64,000 nucleotides of DNA from Geothermobacter hydrogeniphilus (GCF_002093115.1 NZ_NAAD01000019.1:1-64000); one strand, 5' to 3'. Shown: positions 18,460 to 28,013, counted from the stretch's first letter. A program made the numbers and translations. The notes: a model not told the origin generated them from the letters alone.

Positions 18460-18960
18460 ATGCAAGTACTTTTCTTTTATCTCGTGGCCCTGGTTACCGT
18501 TATTTCCGGTGTGATTGTCGTCGCCGCCAAAAGTCCGGTGAACAGCGCTCTCGCTCTGGTCAACACCTTTTTCTGCCTGGCGGTTTTCTACGTCATGCTC
18601 AGTGCGCCCTTCATGGCCGCGATACAGATCATGGTCTATGCCGGAGCCATCATGGTCCTGATCCTGTTTGTCATCATGCTGCTGAATATGGGGGTCGAAC
18701 CGTTCAAGAAATTCACCCACGTGACCTGGGGTGTGGTGGCCGGGTCGCTGGTGCTGATGTTGACCCTGTTTTTCATTTCTCGGGGACAGCCGACCAAGGT
18801 TGTCGGCGCCATAACCCGTGATGTCATTCTCAAGGAGGGGCATACCGAACTGATCGGCAAGAGCTTGTTCGTCAATTTCCTGCTCCCCTTCGAAATTACC
18901 TCGATCCTGCTGCTGGTGGCCATTATCGGCGCGGTGATCCTGGCTAAAAAAGAAGTTTGA
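18460..18960 (+). CDS. nuoJ: NADH-quinone oxidoreductase subunit J
   Basis: A 166-aa membrane subunit with five hydrophobic segments. It has the family motif IQIMVYAGAIMVLILFVIML, whose third helix contains the pi-bulge that changes conformation during turnover in known structures. Start ATG 18460 follows nuoI by 12 bases with TAGGAG upstream. Confidence 0.96.
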   Translation: MQVLFFYLVALVTVISGVIVVAAKSPVNSALALVNTFFCLAVFYVMLSAPFMAAIQIMVYAGAIMVLILFVIMLLNMGVEPFKKFTHVTWGVVAGSLVLMLTLFFISRGQPTKVVGAITRDVILKEGHTELIGKSLFVNFLLPFEITSILLLVAIIGAVILAKKEV

Positions 18961-18987
18961 GTGCGTAGCAGACACGGGAGATAGATC

Positions 18988-19290
18988 ATGATTACCGTAA
19001 ATCATTACCTGGTATTGAGCGCGATTCTGTTTGCCCTGGGCACTTTCGGAGTGCTTACCCGGCGCAACGCCATCGTCATTTTCATGTGCATCGAGCTGAT
19101 GCTCAACGCGGTCAACCTCTCATTCATTGCCCTGTCGCACCACCTGGGCAACCTTGACGGTCAGATCTTCGTCTTCTTCGTCATGACCGTGGCAGCTGCC
19201 GAGGCAGCCGTTGGCCTGGCCCTGATGATCACCTTCTTCCGCAATCGGGAGAGTATCGAGGTCGACGATATCAGCATGCTCAAGTGGTAG
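18988..19290 (+). CDS. nuoK: NADH-quinone oxidoreductase subunit K
   Basis: A 100-aa three-helix membrane subunit, MrpC-like. The conserved acidic residues of the proton path are visible in [17 protein letters not shown] and [18 protein letters not shown]. Length is exactly typical. It is followed after about 50 bases by nuoL. Confidence 0.97.
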   Translation: MITVNHYLVLSAILFALGTFGVLTRRNAIVIFMCIELMLNAVNLSFIALSHHLGNLDGQIFVFFVMTVAAAEAAVGLALMITFFRNRESIEVDDISMLKW

Positions 19291-19339
19291 GGATTATCCG
19301 CTTTTTTAAGCTTATTGATCCGAGAGGAGATAGAGGTCA

Positions 19340-21313
19340 ATGCACGATTATAGTTTGATTTGGCTCATTCCGTTTTTCCCCCTGGTCGGTTTTCTTGTCA
19401 ACGGCCTGCTGGGGAAGAAAATCGGTAATGAGAAGGTGATTGGAGCCATCGGCACGCTGGCGATCGCGGCTTCGTTCGTGGTTTCCTGCAAGATGTTCTT
19501 CCAGTTGCTGGGGGATGTAGAAAAGACCCATGAGGTGATCCTGTTCTCCTGGATGAGTGTCGGGCAGCTGCAGATCGACTGGGGATTCCTGCTCGACCCG
19601 CTGTCGGCGCTGATGATCATGGTCGTCACCGGGGTCGGTTCCCTGATTCACCTCTACTCCAACGGCTACATGCACGGGGAAGAAGGGTTCTACCGCTACT
19701 TTGCCTATCTGAACCTGTTCTGTTTCTCGATGCTGATGCTGGTTCTCGGCAACAACGCGTTGGTGATGTTTGTCGGTTGGGAGGGAGTCGGCCTCTGCTC
19801 CTACCTGTTGATCGGCTACTACTTCGAGAAGAAGAGCGCCGGGGATGCCGCCAAGAAGGCTTTCGTCGTCAACCGTGTCGGCGACTTCGGGTTCCTGATC
19901 GGCCTCTTCACCCTCTTCTGGGCCCTCGGTGAGCACGGTGTCTGGACCTTCCAGTTCACCAAGATCGCCGAGAACGCTCACCTGCTGCCTGCCGGTGGTG
20001 TGGTGGTGACCGTTGCGACGCTCTGCTTCTTTCTCGGCGCCACCGGCAAGTCGGCGCAGATTCCGCTCTACACCTGGCTGCCTGACGCCATGGAGGGCCC
20101 GACCCCGGTCTCAGCCCTGATCCACGCGGCGACCATGGTTACTGCCGGTGTCTATATGATCGGGCGGATGAACGGCCTCTTTTCCATGGCTCCCGACACC
20201 ATGATGGTTATCGCCATCGTCGGCGCGGCGACCGCCATCTTTGCCGCCTCCATCGGCCTTGCGCAGAACGATATCAAGCGGGTGCTTGCCTATTCGACGG
20301 TTTCCCAGCTCGGTTACATGTTCCTCGCCATGGGTGTCGGCGCCTTCTCCGCCGGGATTTTTCATCTGATGACCCACGCTTTCTTCAAGGCCTGCCTGTT
20401 CCTCGGGTCCGGTTCAGTCATCCACGCCATGCACCATGCCTATCACAAGGCGCATCTGCATGATGATCCGCAGGATATGCGCAACATGGGTGGACTGGCC
20501 AAAAAGATGCCGATCACCTTTATCACCTTCTTTGTTTCGACGCTGGCGATTTCCGGGATTCCAGGATTGTCCGGTTTCTTCTCCAAGGATGAAATTCTCT
20601 GGTGGGCCTTCTCCTCGACCCGCGGCGGATGGATTCTCTGGCTGATCGGTTTCATTGCCGCCGGCATGACCGCCTTCTACATGTTCCGCCTGGTTTTCAT
20701 GACCTTCTTCGGCAAACAGAAAACCGATGCCCGGGCTAAGGATCATGTCCACGAGTCGCCGCTGGTGATCACCATTCCCCTGATGGTTCTCGGTCTGCTG
20801 GCTCTGGTCGGCGGCTGGGTCGGTATTCCCGCGGCCCTGGGTGGCGCCAATCGATTCGAGCATTTTCTGGCTCCGGTTTTCGAGCATGCCCAGGAGACCT
20901 ACGGGATTCATGCCCAGCATTCCCTGCAAGCCTTTGAGTTTCCGCTGATGGGCTGTTCCATCGGCATCGCCCTGGTCGGCATTTTCCTGGCTTGGATCAT
21001 GTACGTCAAAAACCCGGAGCTTCCCGGCAGGCTGGTGGCCCGGTTCCGCTGGCTGCACACCGCCATCTTCAACAAATGGTTTGTCGATGAGCTCTACGAC
21101 GGCCTGTTTGTCAACGCCACCAAGCGGCTCGGACGTTATTTCTGGAAAGGTTTCGACGTTCCGGTGATCGACGGAATTGTCAACGGGGTCGGTTGGCTGG
21201 TGCAGGGTTCCAGCCGGGTTTTGCGGTTCATTCAGAACGGACAGATTCACAGTTATGCCATGACCATGGTTCTGGGCATGGTGGTTATTGTCGCGGTTTA
21301 CGTTTTCAAATAA
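19340..21313 (+). CDS. nuoL: NADH-quinone oxidoreductase subunit L
   Basis: A 657-aa antiporter-like subunit at the distal end of the membrane arm. It has the motif GWEGVGLCSYLLIGYYFEKK near residue 145, the channel residues in GKSAQIPLYTWLPDAMEGPTPVSALIHAATMVTAGV, and a C-terminal extension (the long lateral helix region, KNPELPGRLVARFRWLHTAIFNKWFVDELYD). It is one of three Mrp-type proton pumps with NuoM and NuoN. GAGAGGAG ribosome binding site. Confidence 0.97.
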   Translation: MHDYSLIWLIPFFPLVGFLVNGLLGKKIGNEKVIGAIGTLAIAASFVVSCKMFFQLLGDVEKTHEVILFSWMSVGQLQIDWGFLLDPLSALMIMVVTGVGSLIHLYSNGYMHGEEGFYRYFAYLNLFCFSMLMLVLGNNALVMFVGWEGVGLCSYLLIGYYFEKKSAGDAAKKAFVVNRVGDFGFLIGLFTLFWALGEHGVWTFQFTKIAENAHLLPAGGVVVTVATLCFFLGATGKSAQIPLYTWLPDAMEGPTPVSALIHAATMVTAGVYMIGRMNGLFSMAPDTMMVIAIVGAATAIFAASIGLAQNDIKRVLAYSTVSQLGYMFLAMGVGAFSAGIFHLMTHAFFKACLFLGSGSVIHAMHHAYHKAHLHDDPQDMRNMGGLAKKMPITFITFFVSTLAISGIPGLSGFFSKDEILWWAFSSTRGGWILWLIGFIAAGMTAFYMFRLVFMTFFGKQKTDARAKDHVHESPLVITIPLMVLGLLALVGGWVGIPAALGGANRFEHFLAPVFEHAQETYGIHAQHSLQAFEFPLMGCSIGIALVGIFLAWIMYVKNPELPGRLVARFRWLHTAIFNKWFVDELYDGLFVNATKRLGRYFWKGFDVPVIDGIVNGVGWLVQGSSRVLRFIQNGQIHSYAMTMVLGMVVIVAVYVFK

Positions 21314-21361
21314 CTGTCGCCTGGCGAATATTCGAATAGCGCAACGCAAGGAGCGAGTTAC

Positions 21362-22918
21362 ATGTCCGAGCATCTTCTCAGCCTGATGACGTTCTTCCCC
21401 CTGCTGGGGATGATCGTTATCCTCTTCATTCCGCGTGAGAATGACGGTGTACTCAAGGGCCTGACCTTCGTCATCACCCTGATCACCTTCTTTATCAGCC
21501 TGCCGCTGGCCTTTGACGATGTTTTCAAGACATCCGGCGGGATGCATTACACCGAATTCGTGAAATGGATCAGCATCGGTGACTACTTCCAGATGAACTA
21601 CAATCTGGGGGTGGACGGCATCAGCCTGTGGCTGGTGCTGCTGACGACTTTCATCATGCCGATTGCCGTGCTGTCGACCTGGCAGGCGGTTGAGAAAAAT
21701 ACCAAAGGTTTCATGGCGCTGCTGCTGCTGCTTGAAACCGCCATGCTCGGTGCGTTCCTTGCGCTTGACCTGTTCCTGTTCTATGTCTTCTGGGAACTGA
21801 TGCTGATTCCGATGTACTTCCTGATCGGCATCTGGGGCGGTAAGCGCCGTATCTACTCGGCGATCAAGTTCTTTATCTACACCGCGGTCGGCTCGCTGCT
21901 GATGCTGGTTGCCATTATCTTTGTCTACTACTATGCCCTGAAGAGCGGCCAGCCCTTCGAGCAGGGCTTCAGTATCAGCCATTTCTACCAGTTGAACATT
22001 CCGGCCGCCTACCAGACCTGGCTGTTCTTGGCGTTTGCCTTCAGCTTTGCCATCAAGGTACCGATGTTTCCGGTTCATACCTGGTTGCCGGATGCCCATA
22101 CCGATGCCCCTACAGCCGGTTCGGTTATCCTGGCTGCCATCATGCTGAAGATGGGAACTTATGGCTACGTGCGTTTCGCCATGCCGCTGTTTCCTGAAGC
22201 TCTTCATCAGTTCACCCCCTTCCTGGCCACTCTGGCGGTGATCGGCATTATCTACGGAGCTCTGGTGGCGATGGTCCAGGAGGATGTCAAGCGTCTGGTT
22301 GCCTATTCATCGGTCAGCCACCTCGGTTTCGTCATGCTCGGGGTTTTCGCTCTCAATATCCAGGGCATGTCGGGCGGTATGATCCAGATGATCAACCATG
22401 GTATCTCGACCGGTGCGCTGTTCCTTATCGTCGGTTTTATCTACGAGCGGCGACATACCCGCCTGATCACCGATTTCGGCGGTCTGGCCAAGCAGATGCC
22501 GGTCTTCACCACTATTTTCATGATCGCCATGCTCTCCTCCATCGGTCTGCCCGGGACCAATGGCTTCGTCGGTGAGTTCCTGATCATGGTCGGCGCTTTT
22601 GAAGGTGAGCTGCGCTGGTTCACCATCGTCGCCGCATCCGGTGTCATCTTTGCTGCCGTCTACATGTTGTGGATGTTCCAGCGGGTGATGTTCGGGGAGT
22701 TGAAGAACCCTGCCAACCAGAAGCTCAAGGATCTGTCGGTTCGGGAGGTGGTACTGATGTTGCCGCTGTTGTTGTTCATTTTCTGGATCGGCGTCTACCC
22801 GAATACCTTTTTCGAGAAGATGAATCCAGCTCTTGACCAACTGATCAATCAGATCAAGGGCAAGCAGCAGGTGGCCGTGGTTGAGACCATCAATCCGGTA
22901 CAGCACAAGATCGATTAA
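21362..22918 (+). CDS. nuoM: NADH-quinone oxidoreductase subunit M
   Basis: A 518-aa antiporter-like proton-pumping subunit with about 14 transmembrane segments. It shows the key Glu in FYVFWELMLIPMYFLIGIWGG and the lysine motif KVPMFPVHTWLPDAHTDAPTAGSVILA. AAGGAGCG lies upstream of ATG. It sits in normal order between nuoL and nuoN. Confidence 0.97.
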   Translation: MSEHLLSLMTFFPLLGMIVILFIPRENDGVLKGLTFVITLITFFISLPLAFDDVFKTSGGMHYTEFVKWISIGDYFQMNYNLGVDGISLWLVLLTTFIMPIAVLSTWQAVEKNTKGFMALLLLLETAMLGAFLALDLFLFYVFWELMLIPMYFLIGIWGGKRRIYSAIKFFIYTAVGSLLMLVAIIFVYYYALKSGQPFEQGFSISHFYQLNIPAAYQTWLFLAFAFSFAIKVPMFPVHTWLPDAHTDAPTAGSVILAAIMLKMGTYGYVRFAMPLFPEALHQFTPFLATLAVIGIIYGALVAMVQEDVKRLVAYSSVSHLGFVMLGVFALNIQGMSGGMIQMINHGISTGALFLIVGFIYERRHTRLITDFGGLAKQMPVFTTIFMIAMLSSIGLPGTNGFVGEFLIMVGAFEGELRWFTIVAASGVIFAAVYMLWMFQRVMFGELKNPANQKLKDLSVREVVLMLPLLLFIFWIGVYPNTFFEKMNPALDQLINQIKGKQQVAVVETINPVQHKID

Positions 22919-22960
22919 GCACGGTATTGCCGTTAAACAAGCTTCCGAAGGAGCCTTTCG

Positions 22961-24421
22961 ATGGAAAATCTGGTGCAACTTGCCATGCAGAACGTCAATT
23001 TCGCGGCCATCATGCCGTCGTTGGTGTTGTGCTGTTTCGGCATGGCGATTCTGCTGATCAATGTCTTCATGCCGCGGGGCAAAACAACGTCCGCATCGCT
23101 GATCAGCATCATTGCCCTGCTGGTAACCGCCGTTGTTTCGCTGCAGGGATGGAACAATCCCCAGTTCGGCTTTGCCGGTCACGTGGCCCTGGATAATTTC
23201 GCCACCTTCTTCAATATGACCTTTCTGCTGGCGGCCGGTCTGACGATTCTGATGTCGGATGACTACCTGCGACGGGAAGGGTATCCGATCGGTGAATATT
23301 ATCCGTTGATTCTCTTTTCGACTGCGGGTGCCATGTGGATGGCCTCGGGGACCGATCTGATGACCATTTTTCTTGGTCTGGAAGTGCTGTCGATCTCCCT
23401 CTACATCCTCGCCGGCCTGTTCCGTCACCAGTTGCAGTCGAACGAGGCGGGACTCAAATACTTCTTGCTCGGCGCGTTTTCGACCGGGTTTCTGCTCTAC
23501 GGTATTGCCCTGCTCTACGGTGTCGCCGGAACGACCAATGTTGCCGATATCGGCCTCTACCTTTCCGCCCATCCGGCGATGATCGGCAACCCGATGACCG
23601 TGGCCGGGATGCTGCTGATGTCCATCGGCTTCCTGTTCAAGATCGCTGCCGCGCCGTTCCACATGTGGACTCCGGATGTCTATCAGGGGGCGCCGACTCC
23701 GGTGACTGCCTTCATGAGTGCCGGTCCCAAGGCCGCCGCCTTCGCCGCGCTGATGCGGGTCTTCATTCTCGGTCTGGCCGGTCTGCAGAGTGAGTGGACC
23801 AGCCTGCTCTGGGGCCTGGCTATCCTGACCATGATCATCGGCAACGTGACCGCCATCTACCAGACCAATCTCAAGCGGATGCTGGCCTACTCTTCCATCG
23901 CCCACGCCGGTTATGCCCTGGTCGGCCTGGTGGCGGCCAACGCGGTCGGTGTTTCCGGCATCCTGTTCTACATGCTGGCCTACACCTTCATGAACCTCGG
24001 GGCTTTCGCGGTGCTGGTTCTGGCCGGTAAGAAGGGCGAGGAGAACCTGACCCTTGAAGGTTTCTCCGGGTTCGGTTTCAAACGTCCGTTCCTCGGCGTG
24101 GCGATGACCATTTTCATGTTGTCGCTGATGGGGATCCCGCCGACAGCCGGTTTTGCCGGGAAATTCTATATCTTCGCCGGTGCCATCAAGTCCGGTTACA
24201 TCTGGCTGGCGATTATCGGCGTATTGAACTCGGCGGTTTCCCTCTATTACTACCTGCGGGTGATTGTCTACATGTACTTCAAGGATCCGCAGGAAGATTA
24301 CAGCTGGGTGTCGATGCACACCGGCGCGGTGGTTTCCATCGTCATCGCCATCGTCGGCGTGCTCTATCTCGGTATCATTCCCGGCAAGATCATGGAAATG
24401 GCCAAACTGGCTATCTTCTGA
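22961..24421 (+). CDS. nuoN: NADH-quinone oxidoreductase subunit N
   Basis: A 486-aa antiporter-like proton-pumping subunit, last gene of the operon. The family motifs FLGLEVLSISLYILAGLFR and FKIAAAPFHMWTPDVYQGAPTPVTAFM contain the conserved Glu and Lys of the half-channels. A CCGAAGGAG ribosome binding site precedes ATG. A strong hairpin 26 bases after the stop marks the likely operon end. Confidence 0.97.
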   Translation: MENLVQLAMQNVNFAAIMPSLVLCCFGMAILLINVFMPRGKTTSASLISIIALLVTAVVSLQGWNNPQFGFAGHVALDNFATFFNMTFLLAAGLTILMSDDYLRREGYPIGEYYPLILFSTAGAMWMASGTDLMTIFLGLEVLSISLYILAGLFRHQLQSNEAGLKYFLLGAFSTGFLLYGIALLYGVAGTTNVADIGLYLSAHPAMIGNPMTVAGMLLMSIGFLFKIAAAPFHMWTPDVYQGAPTPVTAFMSAGPKAAAFAALMRVFILGLAGLQSEWTSLLWGLAILTMIIGNVTAIYQTNLKRMLAYSSIAHAGYALVGLVAANAVGVSGILFYMLAYTFMNLGAFAVLVLAGKKGEENLTLEGFSGFGFKRPFLGVAMTIFMLSLMGIPPTAGFAGKFYIFAGAIKSGYIWLAIIGVLNSAVSLYYYLRVIVYMYFKDPQEDYSWVSMHTGAVVSIVIAIVGVLYLGIIPGKIMEMAKLAIF

Positions 24422-24446
24422 CCAGGAATTGAAATAGTGTGAACCA

Positions 24447-24481
24447 GCACAGGCCTCCCGGCATAACCGGGGGGCCTGTGC
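24447..24481. terminator. Hairpin terminator between nuoN and the convergent small gene
   Basis: GCACAGGCC and GGCCTGTGC, extended by CCCGG/CCGGG after a single mismatch, enclose a CATAA loop. The stem is about 14 bp and very stable. The downstream tract on the plus strand is only CCGGTTT, so termination may rely on the hairpin alone, or it may act on both strands because the next gene is convergent. Confidence 0.65.
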
Positions 24482-24595
24482 CGGTTTATGGCTGATGATC
24501 AGGGATGCGGACTTGTCCGGCAGAGACTTCAGGTGGTTACCGCACCGATTTCGGAGCGAGGTTGTTGTTTCTTCCTGCCGTGCTTTGTCCGTCGA

Positions 24596-24952
24596 TCATT
24601 GCAACGTGTTGCCGCGGGTTTCGGCATCAAAAATGGTCATAATCGATTCATCAGTATAGGGCAGTTCGACCGTATCGCGTTTATCCCCTCCGGGATGCCA
24701 GACAATGACCGCGCCCCGGCCACGATTTTCGCGACAGGCGCAACCCGGACAGGTATTCATCAGGGCCTGCCACATCTGTTCGGTGTCGAGCAGTTCAAAA
24801 CCGGCGAAGTCTTCACCGCTGCTGAGTCGGTCAAGAAACTTGTTGAGCAGTTCAAAATCGACGAAATCATTCTCTTTGCGCCACCAGCGGATAAAGCGGG
24901 TCGATTCCGTGCGTCGCTGATCGATTGCCGAGCGGATTTCGATGTTGTCCAT
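24596..24952 (-). CDS. Hypothetical protein, 118 aa
   Basis: I do not recognise this protein. The start at 24952 has an excellent AAAGGAGG ribosome binding site seven bases away, which marks it as real; a much longer antisense reading through the prenyltransferase gene is rejected. The protein is soluble and acidic, with RRTESTRFIRWWRKENDFVDFELLNKFLDRL near the N-terminus, a Cys trio in MNTCPGCAC around residue 70 and a basic stretch RENRGRG followed by AVIVWHPGG. The Cys trio could bind metal. It faces nuoN and is divergent from the prenyltransferase gene. Confidence 0.75.
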   Translation of the reverse strand: MDNIEIRSAIDQRRTESTRFIRWWRKENDFVDFELLNKFLDRLSSGEDFAGFELLDTEQMWQALMNTCPGCACRENRGRGAVIVWHPGGDKRDTVELPYTDESIMTIFDAETRGNTLQ

Positions 24953-25059
24953 GGGACCTCCTTTCTGCTCCCGGCCTTCAGTAGGGCCTCTTTCTACCAG
25001 TATAGTTGTTTTTTGGTTTCCCCGTCTGCCTCCCATTCGGAACGAAAGCTGGAGAACGC

Positions 25060-25088
25060 TTGTCGCTGGAAAGGTCTGGGTGTAAACT
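25060..25088 (+). promoter_or_regulatory. Putative promoter of the menaquinone prenyltransferase gene
   Basis: TTGTCG (25060-25065) and TAAACT (25083-25088) are separated by 17 bp and lie 36 bases upstream of the ATG at 25124. This would start the plus-strand menaquinone cluster. Confidence 0.45.
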
Positions 25089-25123
25089 GCCGTGCTGGAG
25101 CCGCTTTTCACCAGAGGATACGT

Positions 25124-26002
25124 ATGTCGTTTGCCGCCATCGCCGAAAAGACCAGCACCCTGCTGGAGATGATCAAGTTCTCCCACACCGTGTTTGCCTT
25201 CCCGTTTGCCCTGATGGGGGTGGTGCTGGCAAGTCTCGCCGGCAACGCTCTGCCCGGAGCCGGACAGGTTTTGTGGATCTGCCTGGCGATGGTCGGGGCG
25301 CGCAGTGGAGCGATGGGGCTGAACCGCCTGATTGACGCCGGGATAGACGCTGAAAATCCGCGAACCGCCGATCGTCATATTCCATCCGGACGGGTTTCGG
25401 TGGCTGAGGCCTGGTTGTTTATTGTTGTCTCGCTGGCCATTTTTCTCTTCGCCGCCTGGATGCTCAATCCGCTCTGTTTCCGACTGGCCCCGGTAGCCAT
25501 CGGCTTTTTCGTTCTCTACGCCTACTGCAAGCGCTTCAGCCACTATGCCCACATCGTCCTTGGCATCTGCCTCGCCGCGGCGCCGATCGGTGCCTATATC
25601 GCCCTGCGCGGCACCCTGGATTGGCCGGTAACGGCGCTGGCACTGGCCGTCCTGTTCTGGGTCGCCGGGTTCGATATCTTCTATGCCCTTCAGGATTATG
25701 AATTCGATGTCGAGCACGGCCTGCATTCGATCCCATCCCGGCTCGGCATTGACAAGTCCTTCCTGCTGGTGCGCGTTTTCCATGGGCTGATGCTGCTGTT
25801 CCTGCTGCTGGTGCTGCCGGGCAGCGGCCTGGGCTGGATCTATGTCATCGGGGTGGTCATCGTTGCCGGAATGTTGCTCTACGAACACCGCCTGGTCAAA
25901 CCGGACGATCTTTCCAGGCTGGACGCGGCATTCTTCAACATGAACGGCTATATCAGCGTGACGATATTTGTTTTCGCGCTGGGAGATGCGGTATTTTTGT
26001 AG
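25124..26002 (+). CDS. mqnP: UbiA-family prenyltransferase, probable MqnP of the futalosine menaquinone pathway
   Basis: A 292-aa polytopic membrane prenyltransferase. The first Asp-rich motif is NRLIDAGIDAENPRT (about residues 67-81) and the second is DIFYALQDYEFDVEHGLHSIP (about 186-206); both bind Mg-pyrophosphate of the prenyl donor. About nine hydrophobic segments are visible. The start at 25124 has AGAGGA upstream; the longer in-frame reading to 24488 runs antisense through another gene. UbiA-type enzymes act on several quinone pathways, but the adjacent UbiX-like, mqnE and mqnC genes point to the futalosine route. Confidence 0.85.
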   Translation: MSFAAIAEKTSTLLEMIKFSHTVFAFPFALMGVVLASLAGNALPGAGQVLWICLAMVGARSGAMGLNRLIDAGIDAENPRTADRHIPSGRVSVAEAWLFIVVSLAIFLFAAWMLNPLCFRLAPVAIGFFVLYAYCKRFSHYAHIVLGICLAAAPIGAYIALRGTLDWPVTALALAVLFWVAGFDIFYALQDYEFDVEHGLHSIPSRLGIDKSFLLVRVFHGLMLLFLLLVLPGSGLGWIYVIGVVIVAGMLLYEHRLVKPDDLSRLDAAFFNMNGYISVTIFVFALGDAVFL

Positions 26003-26008
26003 GGCATG

Positions 26009-26157
26009 TACCACGGAAACACGGAAACTTAGAGAAAATCACAGAGAAAGGCGAAAGCTGATTATCCGCAGATTACGCAGATTTCCGCAGATGAAAAGCA
26101 AAGACTTTCCCTTGAGGTTTTGACCCTAATCTGCGTCCATCTGCGTAATCTGCGGAT
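26009..26157. repeat. Short-period repeats with a 29-bp inverted pair (CGCAGATT type)
   Basis: The gap between mqnP and the UbiX-type gene contains ACCACGGAAACACGGAAA near its start. Two 29-base arms then follow (26064-26092 and 26129-26157) that are inverted copies matching at 26 of 29 positions, each built from a CGCAGATT-like unit repeated about every 9-10 bases. The arms enclose 36 bases, so the transcript could fold into a long hairpin. Related gaps follow each of the next genes. Confidence 0.8.
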
Positions 26158-26212
26158 CAGAAAGCAAAAGAAGTTTTCTTGGCGTGGGATCGATTTTAAC
26201 GATTTTTGAAGA

Positions 26213-26818
26213 ATGAAGCCTATGCAGAAGATAGTCGTCGGCATCACCGGGGCCTCCGGTTCCATCTACGGACTGCGCCTGATCGAGGAGTTGCTGCGTG
26301 CGCGGATCCAGGTCAGCCTGCTGTTGAGTGATGCCGGCCGCCAGGTGCTCGGCTTCGAGACGGGGTTGCAGCTTGATGACGATCCAGCGGTCTGCGAAAC
26401 ACAGTTGCGCGGGCATTTTCCGGCCGGTAAGTCACTGCAGGTTTACGGTATGAGTGACTTTTTCGCCCCGATCGCCAGCGGCTCCAGCGCGCCGGATGCG
26501 GTGGTCATCTGCCCCTGCTCGATGGGCACCCTTGGTCGCATCGCTGCCGGATTCTCCGACAACCTGCTTGAACGGGTCGCGGATGTGGCGTTGAAGGAAG
26601 GCCGCAAGCTGTTGCTGGTGCCGCGCGAGACTCCCTTCAACCAGATTCACCTTGAAAATATGCTGCGCATCTCACGGGCGGGCGGGCAGATCCTGCCGGC
26701 GATGCCGGGTTTCTACCAGCAGCCGGAGTCGGTCGAGGAAATGGTCGATTTCGTGGTGGGGAAGGTGCTGGATCAACTCGGCGTTGAACATCAGCTGTTC
26801 AAACGCTGGGGGGGATAA
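26213..26818 (+). CDS. ubiX: UbiX-type flavin prenyltransferase
   Basis: A 201-aa enzyme that attaches a dimethylallyl group to FMN, making prenyl-FMN for UbiD-type decarboxylases. It has the N-terminal FMN-binding IVVGITGASGSIYGLRLIEEL, ICPCSMGTLGRIAAGFSDNLLERVADV and the C-terminal LVPRETPFNQIHLENMLRISRAGGQILPAMPGFY signatures. Within this cluster it probably serves the UbiD-like decarboxylase of the futalosine pathway, which is not in the window. An in-frame ATG at 26222 is an equally good start; neither has a strong ribosome binding site. Confidence 0.9.
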   Translation: MKPMQKIVVGITGASGSIYGLRLIEELLRARIQVSLLLSDAGRQVLGFETGLQLDDDPAVCETQLRGHFPAGKSLQVYGMSDFFAPIASGSSAPDAVVICPCSMGTLGRIAAGFSDNLLERVADVALKEGRKLLLVPRETPFNQIHLENMLRISRAGGQILPAMPGFYQQPESVEEMVDFVVGKVLDQLGVEHQLFKRWGG

Positions 26819-26933
26819 AAGACGATTTCGCGCAGGGTTCGCCAAGGACGCAGAGTAAATACAAACATTGACAGGGTTTTCTCCGCGCCTCTGTGTCTTT
26901 CGTGCGAGGCCGGTTTCGAAGGTTTGAATACGG

Positions 26934-28004
26934 ATGAACAGTCTGTTTGCATCGATAAAAGAAAAAGTCGCTTCGAACACCCGCATCAGCGACGATGAGG
27001 CGCTGGCGCTCTTCGAGTCGCCCGACCTGCTCGCCATCGGCGAGCTGGCGGCGGAAGCCAACCGGCGGAAAAATGGTGACCGGGTCTACTTCAACGTCAA
27101 CCGCCACATCAATTACACCAATCTCTGCGTCAACCGCTGCCGGTTCTGCGCTTTCTCGAAAGAGGCGGGGGAGGCGGGAGAGTACACCCTGGCGCTGGAG
27201 CAGATCGCCGCCAAGGCCCGGGAAGCGGCTGCCGTCGGAGCGACCGAGATCCATACCGTTGGCGGCCTGCATCCCGATCTGCCGTTTGAATTTTACCTGG
27301 AGATGCTGCAGACCATCAAAAAGGTTGAACCGAAGCTGCACATCAAGGCTTTTACCGCTGTCGAGATCGATTATTTCAGCCAGATTTCAGGCTTGACCGT
27401 TGAGGAAGTCATCGCCACGCTCGGGGAGGCGGGGCTCGGGTCCCTGCCCGGAGGCGGCGCGGAAATCCTCGGACAGGAGGTCCGCGAGCGGATCTGTCCG
27501 GAAAAAATCAGCGGCGAGCGCTGGCTGGAGGTGACCGAAAAGGTTCATCGCGCCGGGTTCAAGTCCAACGCCACCATGCTCTTCGGCCATCTCGAAGCCT
27601 ATCCCGACCGGGTCGAACATCTGCGCCTGCTGCGCGAGCTGCAGGATCGGTCCGGCGGCTTCCAGGCGTTCATCCCCCTCGCCTTCCAGCCCGACAACAC
27701 CCGGGTGCCGGGGGCCAAAGGGGTCGGTGGCGTGGATGCTCTCAAGACCCTGGCGATCAGCCGCCTCTACCTGGACAACTTTAAGCACATCAAGGCCTAC
27801 TGGGTGATGTTGGGCGTGAAGATCGCCCAGACCGCTCTCTGTTTCGGGGTCAACGATCTTGACGGCACCGTCGTCGAGGAAAAGATCGGTCACGACGCCG
27901 GTGCTGATGCGCCGCAGGCCATGAGCAGGGGCGATATCCAGAAACTGATTCGCCAGGCCGGACGGGTGCCGGTCGAGCGTGATACGCTGTATAACGAAAT
28001 CTGA
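26934..28004 (+). CDS. mqnE: Aminodeoxyfutalosine synthase MqnE (radical SAM)
   Basis: A 356-aa radical SAM enzyme that joins 3-(1-carboxyvinyloxy)benzoate to SAM, giving aminodeoxyfutalosine in menaquinone synthesis. The cluster motif CVNRCRFC has C65, C69 and C72. Family sequences HTVGGLHPDLPFEFYLEML, PGGGAEIL and IKAYWVMLG distinguish it from the paralogous MqnC next door. GAAGG lies upstream of the ATG. Flanking gaps carry repeat sequences rather than genes. Confidence 0.93.
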   Translation: MNSLFASIKEKVASNTRISDDEALALFESPDLLAIGELAAEANRRKNGDRVYFNVNRHINYTNLCVNRCRFCAFSKEAGEAGEYTLALEQIAAKAREAAAVGATEIHTVGGLHPDLPFEFYLEMLQTIKKVEPKLHIKAFTAVEIDYFSQISGLTVEEVIATLGEAGLGSLPGGGAEILGQEVRERICPEKISGERWLEVTEKVHRAGFKSNATMLFGHLEAYPDRVEHLRLLRELQDRSGGFQAFIPLAFQPDNTRVPGAKGVGGVDALKTLAISRLYLDNFKHIKAYWVMLGVKIAQTALCFGVNDLDGTVVEEKIGHDAGADAPQAMSRGDIQKLIRQAGRVPVERDTLYNEI

Positions 28005-28013
28005 AAATCCGGG

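Noticed and set aside
20414-22207. Long minus-strand open frame (about 597 codons) opposite nuoL/nuoM
   Set aside because: It is antisense to well-supported nuo genes, has an unnatural His/Gln/Arg-rich composition and no start signal. GC-rich coding sequence often leaves such frames open.
22307-24319. Long minus-strand open frame (670 codons) opposite nuoM/nuoN
   Set aside because: Same reason: composition-driven antisense frame over genes with clear family signatures.
24953-26014. Extension of the 118-aa minus-strand gene to 472 aa
   Set aside because: The added part is antisense to the UbiA-type prenyltransferase gene. A strong ribosome binding site at 24952 defines the real start.
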